The notes under the pieces: generated by a model
What the model saw: the letters and a program-made list of their open reading frames with translations, nothing else
The model's database searches: none
What the model was told of the DNA's origin: nothing
In this document: in pieces, positions 32,107-40,756 of the stretch
Position numbering within the stretch: the stretch's first letter is position 1
Layout of the letters: each line of letters starts with the position of its first letter
Assembly (NCBI GenBank): GCA_965649105.1
Contig: CBFGJP010000015.1
Coordinates: forward strand, 1 to 43,684
Reading direction: 5' to 3'
Origin: JAOAFX01 sp965649105
GTDB lineage: Bacteria; Hydrothermota; Tepidihabitantia; SM23-42; JAOAFX01
DNA: 43,684 nucleotides
Position numbers and translations under genes: made by a program

Positions 32107-32182
32107 TGGGCGGTACCCGACTTGAACGGGTGGCCTCCTGCATGTCAAGCAGACGCTCTAACCAGGACTGAGCTAACCGCCC
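32107..32182 (-). tRNA. tRNA-Val(GAC)
   Basis: The cloverleaf is complete on the minus strand: 7-bp acceptor stem (GGGCGGT/ACCGCCC), D arm GCTC/GAGC, anticodon stem TCTGC/GCAGG with loop TTGACAT (anticodon GAC), and T arm ACCCG-TTCAAGT-CGGGT. The discriminator is A at 32107. CCA is not encoded. It decodes GUC and probably GUU by wobble. Confidence 0.97.
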
Positions 32183-32201
32183 ATTACTTTGCATATTTTA
32201 T

Positions 32202-32229
32202 ATTTTATCTAAATTTTAATTAAAGTCAA
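32202..32229 (-). promoter_or_regulatory. Promoter of tRNA-Val
   Basis: On the minus strand TTGACT (32229-32224) and TAAAAT (32207-32202) are 16 bp apart, and the tRNA begins about 12 nt after the predicted start. The -35 box overlaps the stop codon of the upstream small gene. Confidence 0.65.
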
Positions 32230-32435
32230 CAACCGACTTTTACTTTAACCATTTCATTGTCGCCGATATGGCATACAAATATTGTATATCTACTCCGGGA
32301 TGCAAATTCTTCAAAAACCTTCTTCTCAAAACTAAATACCTCCCGCCAGACACCATCTACCTTTACACGTTTCGGACATGTTCTGGCATTTCTTCCGTAA
32401 TACCACTCGACATCGCTTGCTTCTATTATCTTCAT
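32226..32435 (-). CDS. Small hypothetical protein
   Basis: 69 aa and not recognised. It has mixed composition with a plausible folded pattern (EWYYGRNARTCPKRVKVDG, then REVFSFEKKVFEEFASRSRY, then alternating hydrophobic strands at the end). No signal peptide or membrane segment is seen. It starts 16 bp after the malG-like stop and ends at the tRNA promoter, so it is the last gene of the large ispA-to-permease region. The ribosome binding site is weak. Accepted because the protein is well composed and fills the gap exactly. Confidence 0.6.
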   Translation of the reverse strand: MKIIEASDVEWYYGRNARTCPKRVKVDGVWREVFSFEKKVFEEFASRSRYTIFVCHIGDNEMVKVKVGC

Positions 32436-32451
32436 TTTAATTAACCATACC

Positions 32452-33261
32452 CTATTCTTTTAAACCACTTCTTGCATAAGACTCTATAATCTGGCGTTGA
32501 ACGAAGAAATATAGAATTATCAAGGGAATGGTGGTGAATGTGGAGGCAGCACAGAGCAGTGGATAGTTTGTTGATTCGGCTTGAGCAAAATATGAGAGGC
32601 CGGTTTGAATTGTACGCATAGAATCTGAATGCGTTACAATGAGCGGCCAGAGAAAAGAATTCCAGTTAGTTATTATTTCAAAAATGCCGATGGTTATAAG
32701 CACAGGTTTAGATAAAGGTATGACAATATATTTTATAATTTGCCAGTGATTCAGTCCGTCAATTTTTGCCGCATCAAAAAGTTCCTGGGGCAGCGATTTA
32801 AAATGCTGTCTTAAAAGGAATATGGCGAATATATTGACACCCCAGGGGATTATTAATGCCCAGAATGTATCAATAAAACGAAATTTGCTGAGTATTACAT
32901 AAGAAGGGGCAAGATACACCGGCATTGGAATCATCATCATTGCAAGGAATAAACTGAATAAGATTTCTTTACCAAAGAATTTTAAGCGCGCAAAGGCATA
33001 AGCGGAAAGAGCGGTAGTGAAATATACAAGAAGGACTGAACCTGTGGTCATAATTATGGTGTTGATAAAATATCTTGTAAAATTAACCTGTTTGAATGCT
33101 TCAAGATAATTACTGAAAATAATTTTTTCGGGAATAATGGTTGGTGGAAATTTTAGGGCTTCATCCTGGGTTTTTAAGGATGTGGAGACCATCCAGAAAA
33201 ATGGTAAAATCATCCATATTGTACCCAATATTAATATTAAATGGATAATCTTTTTATTCAT
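32452..33261 (-). CDS. Sugar ABC transporter permease, MalG type
   Basis: 269 aa with six transmembrane helices. The EAA loop reads DAAKIDGLNHWQIIKYIVIPLSKPV, typical of the carbohydrate-uptake-1 (MalG) branch. The first helix segment TIWMILPFFWMVSTSLK and the C-terminal ...QRQIIESYARSGLKE are standard. It would pair with the overlapping MalF-like permease to form the membrane channel. No ATPase or solute-binding protein gene is in the window, so they must be encoded elsewhere. The substrate is unknown. Confidence 0.92.
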   Translation of the reverse strand: MNKKIIHLILILGTIWMILPFFWMVSTSLKTQDEALKFPPTIIPEKIIFSNYLEAFKQVNFTRYFINTIIMTTGSVLLVYFTTALSAYAFARLKFFGKEILFSLFLAMMMIPMPVYLAPSYVILSKFRFIDTFWALIIPWGVNIFAIFLLRQHFKSLPQELFDAAKIDGLNHWQIIKYIVIPLSKPVLITIGIFEIITNWNSFLWPLIVTHSDSMRTIQTGLSYFAQAESTNYPLLCAASTFTTIPLIILYFFVQRQIIESYARSGLKE

Positions 33262-34186
33262 AGTAAACCCTTTGTTCTAAAAACCTTTGCTGGATCTTTG
33301 TTAGACTGAAGATAATAACAAAGACAACAAAGGCAATGGCGTTCGCGTAACCAAGATTCCACAATCTGAAGGACTGTTCGTATAAATAATATACCACCAG
33401 ACTCGTTGTTCCCAAAGGACCTCCAGGCGGTTGTGTCATTACATAAACCGGGGTAAAGGTATTGAAGGCAATAATTGATTGGGTTATTAGCAGATAAAAA
33501 AGGGTTGGGGAAAGTATCGGAATTGTAATATTCCAGAATAACCTCCAGCCTCTTGCGCCATCTATTTTGGCTGCCTCATAATACTGGGCAGGGATATTCT
33601 GTAATCCAGCGAGACAGATAATGATACAATAGCCAAGATTATGCCATATTGCCATGAGCATAAGCGAGCAGAGGGCGACAGAGGGCCCTGCAAATAACCC
33701 TGAAAGATCTTTTTTTAATATTAACTCAAAGATTCCTCTTGAATCATTTAGCCATTTTAATCCCACAATACCAAAAAGATTAAACAATGCGTTTAATATA
33801 CCGCGGTCAGGATTGAATATCCAACGCCAGACCACACTACTTGCAACAATTGATGTAACAACAGGTAGATAATAGATTGTTCTATATATCCCTTGGCCCT
33901 TGATCTTTTGATTTAAAAGGTAGGCAATGATTATTGAGATAATGATTGTCAATGGGACTACGCCTAAGACATACCAGAATGTATTTATCAGTGATAGATA
34001 AAATTTGGCGTCGATAAAAAGTCTATAATAATTCTTAAACCAGATGAATTTTAACGGTCCAGCAATGGACCAGTTATAAAAACTCATTCCGATCGCCTGT
34101 ATTATTGGATAGAGTCTGAAAATAAAAATGATTAGTAGTGCAGGAAGCAAAAATAGATAGGCTATTTTATCATATTCTTTTTTCAC
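33254..34186 (-). CDS. Sugar ABC transporter permease, MalF type
   Basis: 310 aa from a GTG at 34186. A TTG at 34219 gives a longer frame, but those TTGACA bases are the -35 box, so I chose the GTG that follows TATCAT by 5 bp. The protein then begins MKKEYDKIAYLFLLPALL, the normal MalF-family start. Six helices and the EAA loop EAAKIDGARGWRLFWNITIPILSP are present. It overlaps the malG-like gene by 8 bp. Its own leaderless promoter separates it from the ComEA-like gene upstream. Confidence 0.9.
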   Translation of the reverse strand: MKKEYDKIAYLFLLPALLIIFIFRLYPIIQAIGMSFYNWSIAGPLKFIWFKNYYRLFIDAKFYLSLINTFWYVLGVVPLTIIISIIIAYLLNQKIKGQGIYRTIYYLPVVTSIVASSVVWRWIFNPDRGILNALFNLFGIVGLKWLNDSRGIFELILKKDLSGLFAGPSVALCSLMLMAIWHNLGYCIIICLAGLQNIPAQYYEAAKIDGARGWRLFWNITIPILSPTLFYLLITQSIIAFNTFTPVYVMTQPPGGPLGTTSLVVYYLYEQSFRLWNLGYANAIAFVVFVIIFSLTKIQQRFLEQRVYYE

Positions 34187-34191
34187 AAATA

Positions 34192-34219
34192 ATGATAATC
34201 CGATTAAATCTTTTGTCAA
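34192..34219 (-). promoter_or_regulatory. Promoter of the malFG-like permease genes (leaderless GTG start)
   Basis: On the minus strand TTGACA (34219-34214) and TATCAT (34197-34192) are 16 bp apart, and GTG at 34186 follows by 5 bp. The same geometry occurs at yifB and the pseudopilin-like gene. Confidence 0.75.
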
Positions 34220-34239
34220 TTATTAAAAAAAATATTAAT

Positions 34240-34557
34240 CTAAAGTTTTATATACGGTTTTATTTTTTTAAATAAATTTTCTCCAATGTCCTTTATCTTT
34301 TTTATATCTTCAGTTTTTTTAAAAGCACCGTTTTGCTCGCGATATTCAACTATTCTCCGGGCTAATGCTGGACCGATTCCGGGTAGCATTTCCAGCTGTT
34401 CTTCGCTTGCAGTATTAAGCGAAATTTGTCTCATTTCTTCTTCTATTATCAAACGATAACTCTTTTTATTGGATTGCCATATGTTATAATTTAAAAGATT
34501 GATTAACCCCCAAATAAAAATCAAAATTGATAATGTAATGACTTCTTTTTGATTCAT
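34240..34557 (-). CDS. ComEA-like helix-hairpin-helix protein with an N-terminal membrane anchor
   Basis: 105 aa from the ATG at 34557, which shares a base with the stop of the glutaminyl cyclase-like gene (TGATG). Residues about 6-22 are one transmembrane helix (VITLSILIFIWGLINLL). Residues about 44-104 form the ComEA HhH pair: ISLNTASEEQLEMLPGIGPA, ARRIVEYREQNGAF, then KIKDIGENLFKKIKPYI. ComEA proteins bind incoming DNA at the outer face of the membrane in natural transformation. With yifB/comM elsewhere in the window this hints at competence, but no ComEC or pilus genes are seen. Confidence 0.85.
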   Translation of the reverse strand: MNQKEVITLSILIFIWGLINLLNYNIWQSNKKSYRLIIEEEMRQISLNTASEEQLEMLPGIGPALARRIVEYREQNGAFKKTEDIKKIKDIGENLFKKIKPYIKL

Positions 34558-35348
34558 CAATATTCGGGATAAACTATTCTTAATAAAAATTTATACATTT
34601 TATCTAAACTTTCCTTACTACATTTGTCAATTGTGTCGAAAGGTGTATCCCAATACGGATAATCAAAATCTATGATATCAATCGCCCTTATTCCATATTT
34701 TATTAAAGGCATATGGTCATCAATGATAAAATATTTAATCGTCGGTATAAAAACTCCTGGCGCTTCGGTCATTCCAATCTGCCAGATTGAGTCGACGAGT
34801 GTTGGAAAGAATTTTGCGGAGTTACCTTCTTTATAAATCTGTAGATTTCGATCACCAACCATGTCAATAATTAGGATAAAAGAATAATGATCAAGGCATT
34901 TAGTAGCAAAATAATTTGAGCCGTAGAGTTCAGCCTTTTCCACATCTTCGCCATCAAAGAAGAGAAGATGAATATTTAATTCAGAGGGATTTTTTGATAG
35001 GGTATCAGCCAATTTTAAGAGTAATGCGACAGTTGAACCTCCATCGTTTGCGCCGGGGCAATTCCGATCGGAATCCCAATGTGAGCCAATGCCAATTAAG
35101 GGTCCTTTTCCGGGGAATTTCTGATAAATGTTGTAGAACCATGCGCCGTCAGTAAAAAAGGAATCTATTTCGGGCTCTTTTAAATTTTTTATAATATAAT
35201 TATAGGCATTTTTATGTCCCACAGTTCCGATTGTCCGGTTGCCTAATTTACAGAATTCTACCAGATAATCGTATGGTTCTTTTGCATTTGTGATAGTGAT
35301 AAAGAAAATAGATGTTAAAACAATTTTTAGAAATTGATATTTGCCCAT
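34557..35348 (-). CDS. M28-family glutaminyl-peptide cyclotransferase-like protein
   Basis: 263 aa with a signal peptide ending near TNA22. The QC-type M28 signature is clear: IGIGSHWDSD, PGANDGGSTVALLL (zinc Asp102), LLFFDGEDVE (Glu134, Asp135), IDDHMPLIKYGIRAIDIIDF and YPYWDTPFDTIDKCSKESL. QCs convert N-terminal Gln to pyroglutamate. In Bacteroidetes a periplasmic QC caps exported proteins whose +1 residue is Gln. At the usual third zinc ligand (WHT) this protein has Asp234 (WDT), so activity is not assured. A plain M28 aminopeptidase is the alternative. The gene overlaps sprA by 22 bp, placing it in the translocon operon. Confidence 0.75.
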   Translation of the reverse strand: MGKYQFLKIVLTSIFFITITNAKEPYDYLVEFCKLGNRTIGTVGHKNAYNYIIKNLKEPEIDSFFTDGAWFYNIYQKFPGKGPLIGIGSHWDSDRNCPGANDGGSTVALLLKLADTLSKNPSELNIHLLFFDGEDVEKAELYGSNYFATKCLDHYSFILIIDMVGDRNLQIYKEGNSAKFFPTLVDSIWQIGMTEAPGVFIPTIKYFIIDDHMPLIKYGIRAIDIIDFDYPYWDTPFDTIDKCSKESLDKMYKFLLRIVYPEY

Positions 35349-38300
35349 ATGTTCAAACCTACCCTTCGGTAACTGTTATTAAAAACTCGATCCTGATTAC
35401 GGGAGTAATTCAACGTTGCTCCGCCAGTTATGCTTGTTGAGAAATTATAACTTAAGGAAACATCGAGATTGCTATTTTCATTATCAACCACGGGATTATC
35501 CATATCAAGGGAGTTTGGATTTTCTACTGATGCTGCGTAACTCGTGTTGCGGTTATAACTGTAAGTTATGTTGGTTGTAAGATTTGATGCAAATCGGATA
35601 CCCCGGAGCAAAGGTAGGGATATACCTTTTGGTGCGCTGAATGTATAAGCAAATGAAATAGAACTACCCCAGTTGACTGATTTAGATGGATTTATGAACA
35701 TATCTGAATACTGATTGCTTTGCGTTTCAGAGTAATTGACATTTGTATTTGTGGTAATACCTCGCTTCCAGTTGATCTGCCATCCCAGTAGGGGATTGAA
35801 TGATAGAGTTTTGCTGTCCGAAGTCAATTCAGGTGTAGTATCTAAGGCAACTCGATATAGTTTTTGATAATTTTGGTTCAGACTTATATTTATTGACGAT
35901 GTATGGGCATATTTCTTCAATAAAGGTATTTTCTCAACACTTGAAATTCTTAAACTGGCACCCGGATAAGATTCACTGACACTACGATTTTCATCGCCGC
36001 TATAACCAAAACTTTTATTAATTTGTTTTGAATAACTACCATTCAAACTTAGTATTTTATAATTTATTCCGGAACTTGCACTAAAGTTATCAGCTATACT
36101 ACGGTTTGAATAACTATTGGGATCAATTTGATCTGAGGGAATTGTATCAACAAGACCAAATTGGTACTTTAAATCAGGTCGCACTTTGCTATAATAGCCG
36201 GAAGACTTTTGATGTGAGAAACTTATGTTGGGATTCTGAATAAGGTCAACGAAGGTTTCAATTTGCTTTAAAACCCATAGCGGAGAGCCAGGGATTTGTA
36301 GACTATCCTTTGATTCATCCCGCAGGTGGGTAAGGAATTTCAAGATCTTTTTGATATCAGCAATTGTTGAGATGTTTATATTTGCATTGTTGTTAATTCC
36401 CCTTCGATCGTATGGCTCGCGCAATTCAAATCTATGGTCTTCATTATAACTTGAAGTAAATTGTAAAGATGGATTGAGAATTATTAAATCCTTTGAGATA
36501 CGACTGTTGAATATTTGTGAACGGTTAACCTCTTCGCCAAACCGCCATTTCTCTGATACCGAATCTCTTGTCTGAGTAAAATTGTAAGATGTTGATAGAA
36601 TTTGATGGGGCGAATAACTAGTTGAGAAACTCGGGATCAATGTCTTACGGTATTGAGGATAACCCGGGCTATTTTCAAATGGTTGATTTAAACTGTCGCG
36701 GCGATATGATTTTATGAGATTTTCGGTACATAATGAATTAAACGAAATTGTCTGGGGTAGCAATGATATTTGTTGTTTGAATATTTTAATCGACGCCTTC
36801 GGTCCAATACTATATTCACCACGATAATTCCTTAGATCGGATGTATCGGCATTTTTGGGACCGTTTGAGATACTGATCGTCCGGTCATTGGATAATCTAA
36901 GATGATCCAGAGTCTGTTTTATCAGCCAGTTTCTGGAACCGGACTTAGAGAAACTTATATTATAACCCTTTACCATACTTGTTGTTTTTTCCAGAGCCCG
37001 ACTTGAATCGTCCAATTCAATATCGGAGGCAATCGTTGATGAGTATCGTGGTTCTTGAATATTTTTATTATAACTCAATCCAAGTGGAATGCTGAATCCC
37101 CAGGTTTTTGGTAAAACTTTATCAAGGGAAATCGTAGAATTTACACCAAAATTCCTGCCCGGACCGGATGTTGAAATATTTTTGGATTCAGATAATCTTT
37201 TGAATTTACCGTTTGACTCAGAATACGAAAATATTATACTTGAAATGTCGCCAATGTTTAATGAACCATTCGACCTGAAGATTCTACCGATTTCGTATTT
37301 AGGAGCTGTTAGTTTAATGTCGTTGAACCACATTGTATCGGTGAGCGGAGTTGTAAACTGATTTGTGATTCTTACTTCAAAGAAGCGGTTTGTTTCTAAT
37401 GAAGGATTTCCCGAAACAGTATAATGACCTTCGGTAAGTTTACCAACCCCGTTAGTCTTTTTCTTTAACTCAGGAAAATTAGCCATCACCACGGTGTATT
37501 TTCGCCAGTTGTTATAACCTATTATTCCGGTTTCATAATTCGTTTTATATTCATAATAATTAGAATCCGAACCAAAACGCAGGGCAATTTCCGGATTTGA
37601 GTGTAGGGTACGGAAATAGAATACTAATGTATCATAACTACGGTAGTCTTCCTGGGTTTCTACTCGACGATAGGCGATGCAGGTATGATTCTCTTTGATA
37701 TTCAGTAAATTGAATTCTAATCCCCCTTCGTTTATTTTCTTTCCGGTGATTGGATCGACAGGAAGTGGATAGGGTGGTTTGTAATATGTGTGGGTCTCGG
37801 TGTTTACCGGGGTGATAACAAATTTTTCTGTTGTATCAACTGGATTTAATGTATCATTGGTTGTTATTCCATAATTCTTCCATCGGCTACCAGTTAAACC
37901 CAATTTATGGAGATATATTATCTCAGATTTGGAAAAGTTATCAAACCAGATACGAACAAATTTTATGTTTTGCCAGTTTATTGTGCCAAACGCCGTATCG
38001 CGTGCCAGCGAATCTTTTAAGGGAATGCGAAACATCTTCCAGCCGTTCTTTAAACCCCCTTCTACAAGGAATCTCGTAGAGTCGAGATGTACCGAGAAAC
38101 TGTGATAGATATTAGAACTTACATTAAATATACCATTCCTATCTATATCTTCGGTATCCCATATTCCATTGCCCTCGGTACCATTAATTCCACCCGAATA
38201 ATCTTCATCGGCGTAATCGTCATTCCCGTCGTCGCCACTGACATTTTGATTATCATCACCCGAAATGTTATCGAGCCCTCTGTCTTCGTTAACTGCATCC

Positions 38301-40756
38301 CAGGAAAAATTCCTTGGGGCATTATCTTCATCTTCAAATGTGTTGAGGCCAACAAGTTCACCTTTTTTATTCCGGCGCATTTGATCTTCGCTTATTTCTT
38401 CGGCAATGTCAATGTGAATTTTGCCACCCACGCCGTTTACAATCAATTCAATGTTTTCACATTCATCAAGATTTGTGCTTGTGATATATTGGGTTAATCC
38501 GGCAAAGGATTGGGGATTGTCCGGGGTGAATTGAATCTGCAGGACTTCGGCAATTGCCTTTGGGTCGGTTGGGTTGTTGTAAATATCTTCCATTTTAAAA
38601 ACATTTTTACTTGGTGGATTATACCAGATAATCCTTTTTGTAGCAAAATTTCCCGTGTCCTTTGTTATAGGCTTTGAACAAAGATGCCAGTAATTTTTTG
38701 TTAACACTACCGAATGGTTGATCGTCGTAGCTTCAAAATCATCAAGATATACTGTATTTTGTGAGTTTAAATTTGAAAAGGAATAGGCACCTTCAAAATT
38801 GAAGTTAAATTTCGATTCGGCTTCGGTCTCTATCAAGGGTAGATTATCAATGAGTTCGGTTAAATATGGGATCTTGCCGGGTATAGCGCAATCGGCCTCC
38901 CAGACCATTCGGTTATATGGTTCTTCATTCAACCTTATATGTTCATAAGGTGCCGTTTGATAGGATTCGGTTCGATAAAAGAATGAAGAACCCAAATTAC
39001 CTTCTCCGAAAATTTTTGAATTTGCCCTTATCCCAACAAGCGACTTCTGTGAGGCGGAAAATAATGTAGTGTATTCAGCCTGGATGCGAATTCTATCTGT
39101 CACTGATAGGGGTTTTAAAAATTCAAGTTTGCCTTCATCATAATTGACCACATATTGGGTTGAATCCATCAAAACGTCATTTACATATACCTGCACTCGT
39201 TTTGTATTAAACGGAATACTGAAGATACGTTTAACCTGAACCGATTTTGTATATATATAATATTTACCTGTGCCAATGGAATAATAAGGATTGGTATATA
39301 CTTCGGAATCAGGTTCAGGAAGGTCAGTACTTACAAAAGGTGTTGGGTCCGGAAAAATGAGGAGTCCACGATTAAAATCAAATCCGCCATACCCGTCATA
39401 TGGGTCTACTTCATTATTATTGTCCTTATCCAATCCGAGTATGGACAGAAAAGTTTTGCCTCGATAAATATCTTCATCAATTCCATTTGCGATATTATGA
39501 TAGATTCTAACTGTATCAACCATTCCACCAGGACTGCTGATACGATAGTAATTTTTTAACTCATAATATTTCCAGGTAAGCGAGGTGGGTCTGAAGGTTC
39601 TGGGACATATAAGTTTCAGTTTGAATGTATCGGATCCAATAAAGCCGACCGTATCTTCTTGGCCCTGGCTATTGATTTTACGATAGTAAACTCCAAGTGC
39701 CTCAATATTGTTGTAAAGACTATTTTTCAGTTCGATGATATTAACTTTTCTTCCAAAAAATTGATAATCATGGTTAGGTCCTTCATATTTTAAAGTAAAA
39801 AATCCTTCTTCTTTTTCTGTAGTATCATCCGGAATATTATCATCATTTAAATCAAAATAGGCATAGGCGTACCGTGTAATTCCATTATTATTATTCGCTG
39901 GATTGCCGTCATCAATATAAACCCGTAGCTCAATGATTGAATCATTAGTGCCAAGCCAGAAAAATTGTCTTTTTTGATAATCTTTTGCCCAGATCGTATC
40001 CGGCGTACTTTCGGCACCACCGGTTATTTCTTGTTCACTGAACTGAGTTTGTTCCCTTGAGGCGATTGCAACAATATCAACCGGTCCTAACTTAGCCGTT
40101 GATTTCAATCCAAACAACCCTTGATGGGAAGGAATATCACCGGTGTAGCTCGTTCCGGGGATAGAAAGTTGTGTATCACCACCCTCAAGTTCCTGGAGTA
40201 TTTCGTCCTCTTTACCTTTATAGGTAACACGGATTTTGTTTTCGTTTTCATCAACCCTTGTTGAATTGTGATCAATAAATACCTTCATACGGTCGCCCAC
40301 CTCACCATCCAGACTTACTGCCATTTCCTGTTCCATCTTCAATTCGGGTAGTAGCGAGGTTCTTTGCTGGTTTGTCGGCAGATTTGAATAAAATGTTTCA
40401 GTGCCGCCAAGTGTTATTTTTATATATCCGCCCACATCGAGTTTACCAGTCTCACCCATAAAATCACTGAATCCCCCCTTGGGTAGAGGCACTTCAAATG
40501 TGCCAAATAAGCCCTTATTCGCATAACCACCTTTTTTGATTAAATCGCGCTGTAGTTCTTTAAGCAGCAATTTTTGATTCTTCTTTTTCAATCCATAGGA
40601 AAGATAATTGGAAATTGGTACAATACTGTCAATGCTGATTAATTCTCCCTGATACAATCTTGCATAAATGATATACTGCAAATCAGAGGTAACAAATGTT
40701 TTGATTTCGTAGGGCAGGGAAAATTGGCTTATAAAAAGAAGAACGAATAAAGTCAT
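35327..40756 (-). CDS. sprA: SprA-family outer-membrane protein (type IX secretion translocon)
   Basis: 1809 aa. A short signal sequence (MTLFVLLFISQFSLP) is followed by SprA family sequence: LFGTFEVPLPKGGFSDFMGE, GYIKITLGG, GEVGDRMKVFIDHNSTR, LQELEGGDTQLSIPGTSYTG and HQGLFGLKSTAKLGPVD near 90-230. Asp/Asn-rich segments occur near 800-890, then long stretches of alternating beta strands to a C-terminal ...IWANINF ending in Phe, as in outer-membrane barrels. In Bacteroidetes SprA (Sov) is a giant 36-strand barrel that secretes proteins carrying sorting domains like those at both left-end genes here. It is shorter than the roughly 2400-aa Flavobacterium protein. ATGA overlap with dxs upstream shows operon coupling. 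Confidence 0.88.
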   Translation of the reverse strand: MTLFVLLFISQFSLPYEIKTFVTSDLQYIIYARLYQGELISIDSIVPISNYLSYGLKKKNQKLLLKELQRDLIKKGGYANKGLFGTFEVPLPKGGFSDFMGETGKLDVGGYIKITLGGTETFYSNLPTNQQRTSLLPELKMEQEMAVSLDGEVGDRMKVFIDHNSTRVDENENKIRVTYKGKEDEILQELEGGDTQLSIPGTSYTGDIPSHQGLFGLKSTAKLGPVDIVAIASREQTQFSEQEITGGAESTPDTIWAKDYQKRQFFWLGTNDSIIELRVYIDDGNPANNNNGITRYAYAYFDLNDDNIPDDTTEKEEGFFTLKYEGPNHDYQFFGRKVNIIELKNSLYNNIEALGVYYRKINSQGQEDTVGFIGSDTFKLKLICPRTFRPTSLTWKYYELKNYYRISSPGGMVDTVRIYHNIANGIDEDIYRGKTFLSILGLDKDNNNEVDPYDGYGGFDFNRGLLIFPDPTPFVSTDLPEPDSEVYTNPYYSIGTGKYYIYTKSVQVKRIFSIPFNTKRVQVYVNDVLMDSTQYVVNYDEGKLEFLKPLSVTDRIRIQAEYTTLFSASQKSLVGIRANSKIFGEGNLGSSFFYRTESYQTAPYEHIRLNEEPYNRMVWEADCAIPGKIPYLTELIDNLPLIETEAESKFNFNFEGAYSFSNLNSQNTVYLDDFEATTINHSVVLTKNYWHLCSKPITKDTGNFATKRIIWYNPPSKNVFKMEDIYNNPTDPKAIAEVLQIQFTPDNPQSFAGLTQYITSTNLDECENIELIVNGVGGKIHIDIAEEISEDQMRRNKKGELVGLNTFEDEDNAPRNFSWDAVNEDRGLDNISGDDNQNVSGDDGNDDYADEDYSGGINGTEGNGIWDTEDIDRNGIFNVSSNIYHSFSVHLDSTRFLVEGGLKNGWKMFRIPLKDSLARDTAFGTINWQNIKFVRIWFDNFSKSEIIYLHKLGLTGSRWKNYGITTNDTLNPVDTTEKFVITPVNTETHTYYKPPYPLPVDPITGKKINEGGLEFNLLNIKENHTCIAYRRVETQEDYRSYDTLVFYFRTLHSNPEIALRFGSDSNYYEYKTNYETGIIGYNNWRKYTVVMANFPELKKKTNGVGKLTEGHYTVSGNPSLETNRFFEVRITNQFTTPLTDTMWFNDIKLTAPKYEIGRIFRSNGSLNIGDISSIIFSYSESNGKFKRLSESKNISTSGPGRNFGVNSTISLDKVLPKTWGFSIPLGLSYNKNIQEPRYSSTIASDIELDDSSRALEKTTSMVKGYNISFSKSGSRNWLIKQTLDHLRLSNDRTISISNGPKNADTSDLRNYRGEYSIGPKASIKIFKQQISLLPQTISFNSLCTENLIKSYRRDSLNQPFENSPGYPQYRKTLIPSFSTSYSPHQILSTSYNFTQTRDSVSEKWRFGEEVNRSQIFNSRISKDLIILNPSLQFTSSYNEDHRFELREPYDRRGINNNANINISTIADIKKILKFLTHLRDESKDSLQIPGSPLWVLKQIETFVDLIQNPNISFSHQKSSGYYSKVRPDLKYQFGLVDTIPSDQIDPNSYSNRSIADNFSASSGINYKILSLNGSYSKQINKSFGYSGDENRSVSESYPGASLRISSVEKIPLLKKYAHTSSINISLNQNYQKLYRVALDTTPELTSDSKTLSFNPLLGWQINWKRGITTNTNVNYSETQSNQYSDMFINPSKSVNWGSSISFAYTFSAPKGISLPLLRGIRFASNLTTNITYSYNRNTSYAASVENPNSLDMDNPVVDNENSNLDVSLSYNFSTSITGGATLNYSRNQDRVFNNSYRRVGLNIWANINF

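Noticed and set aside
32012..32194. 60-codon open frame across the tRNA-Val region
   Set aside because: It overlaps a complete cloverleaf tRNA and has no coding character.
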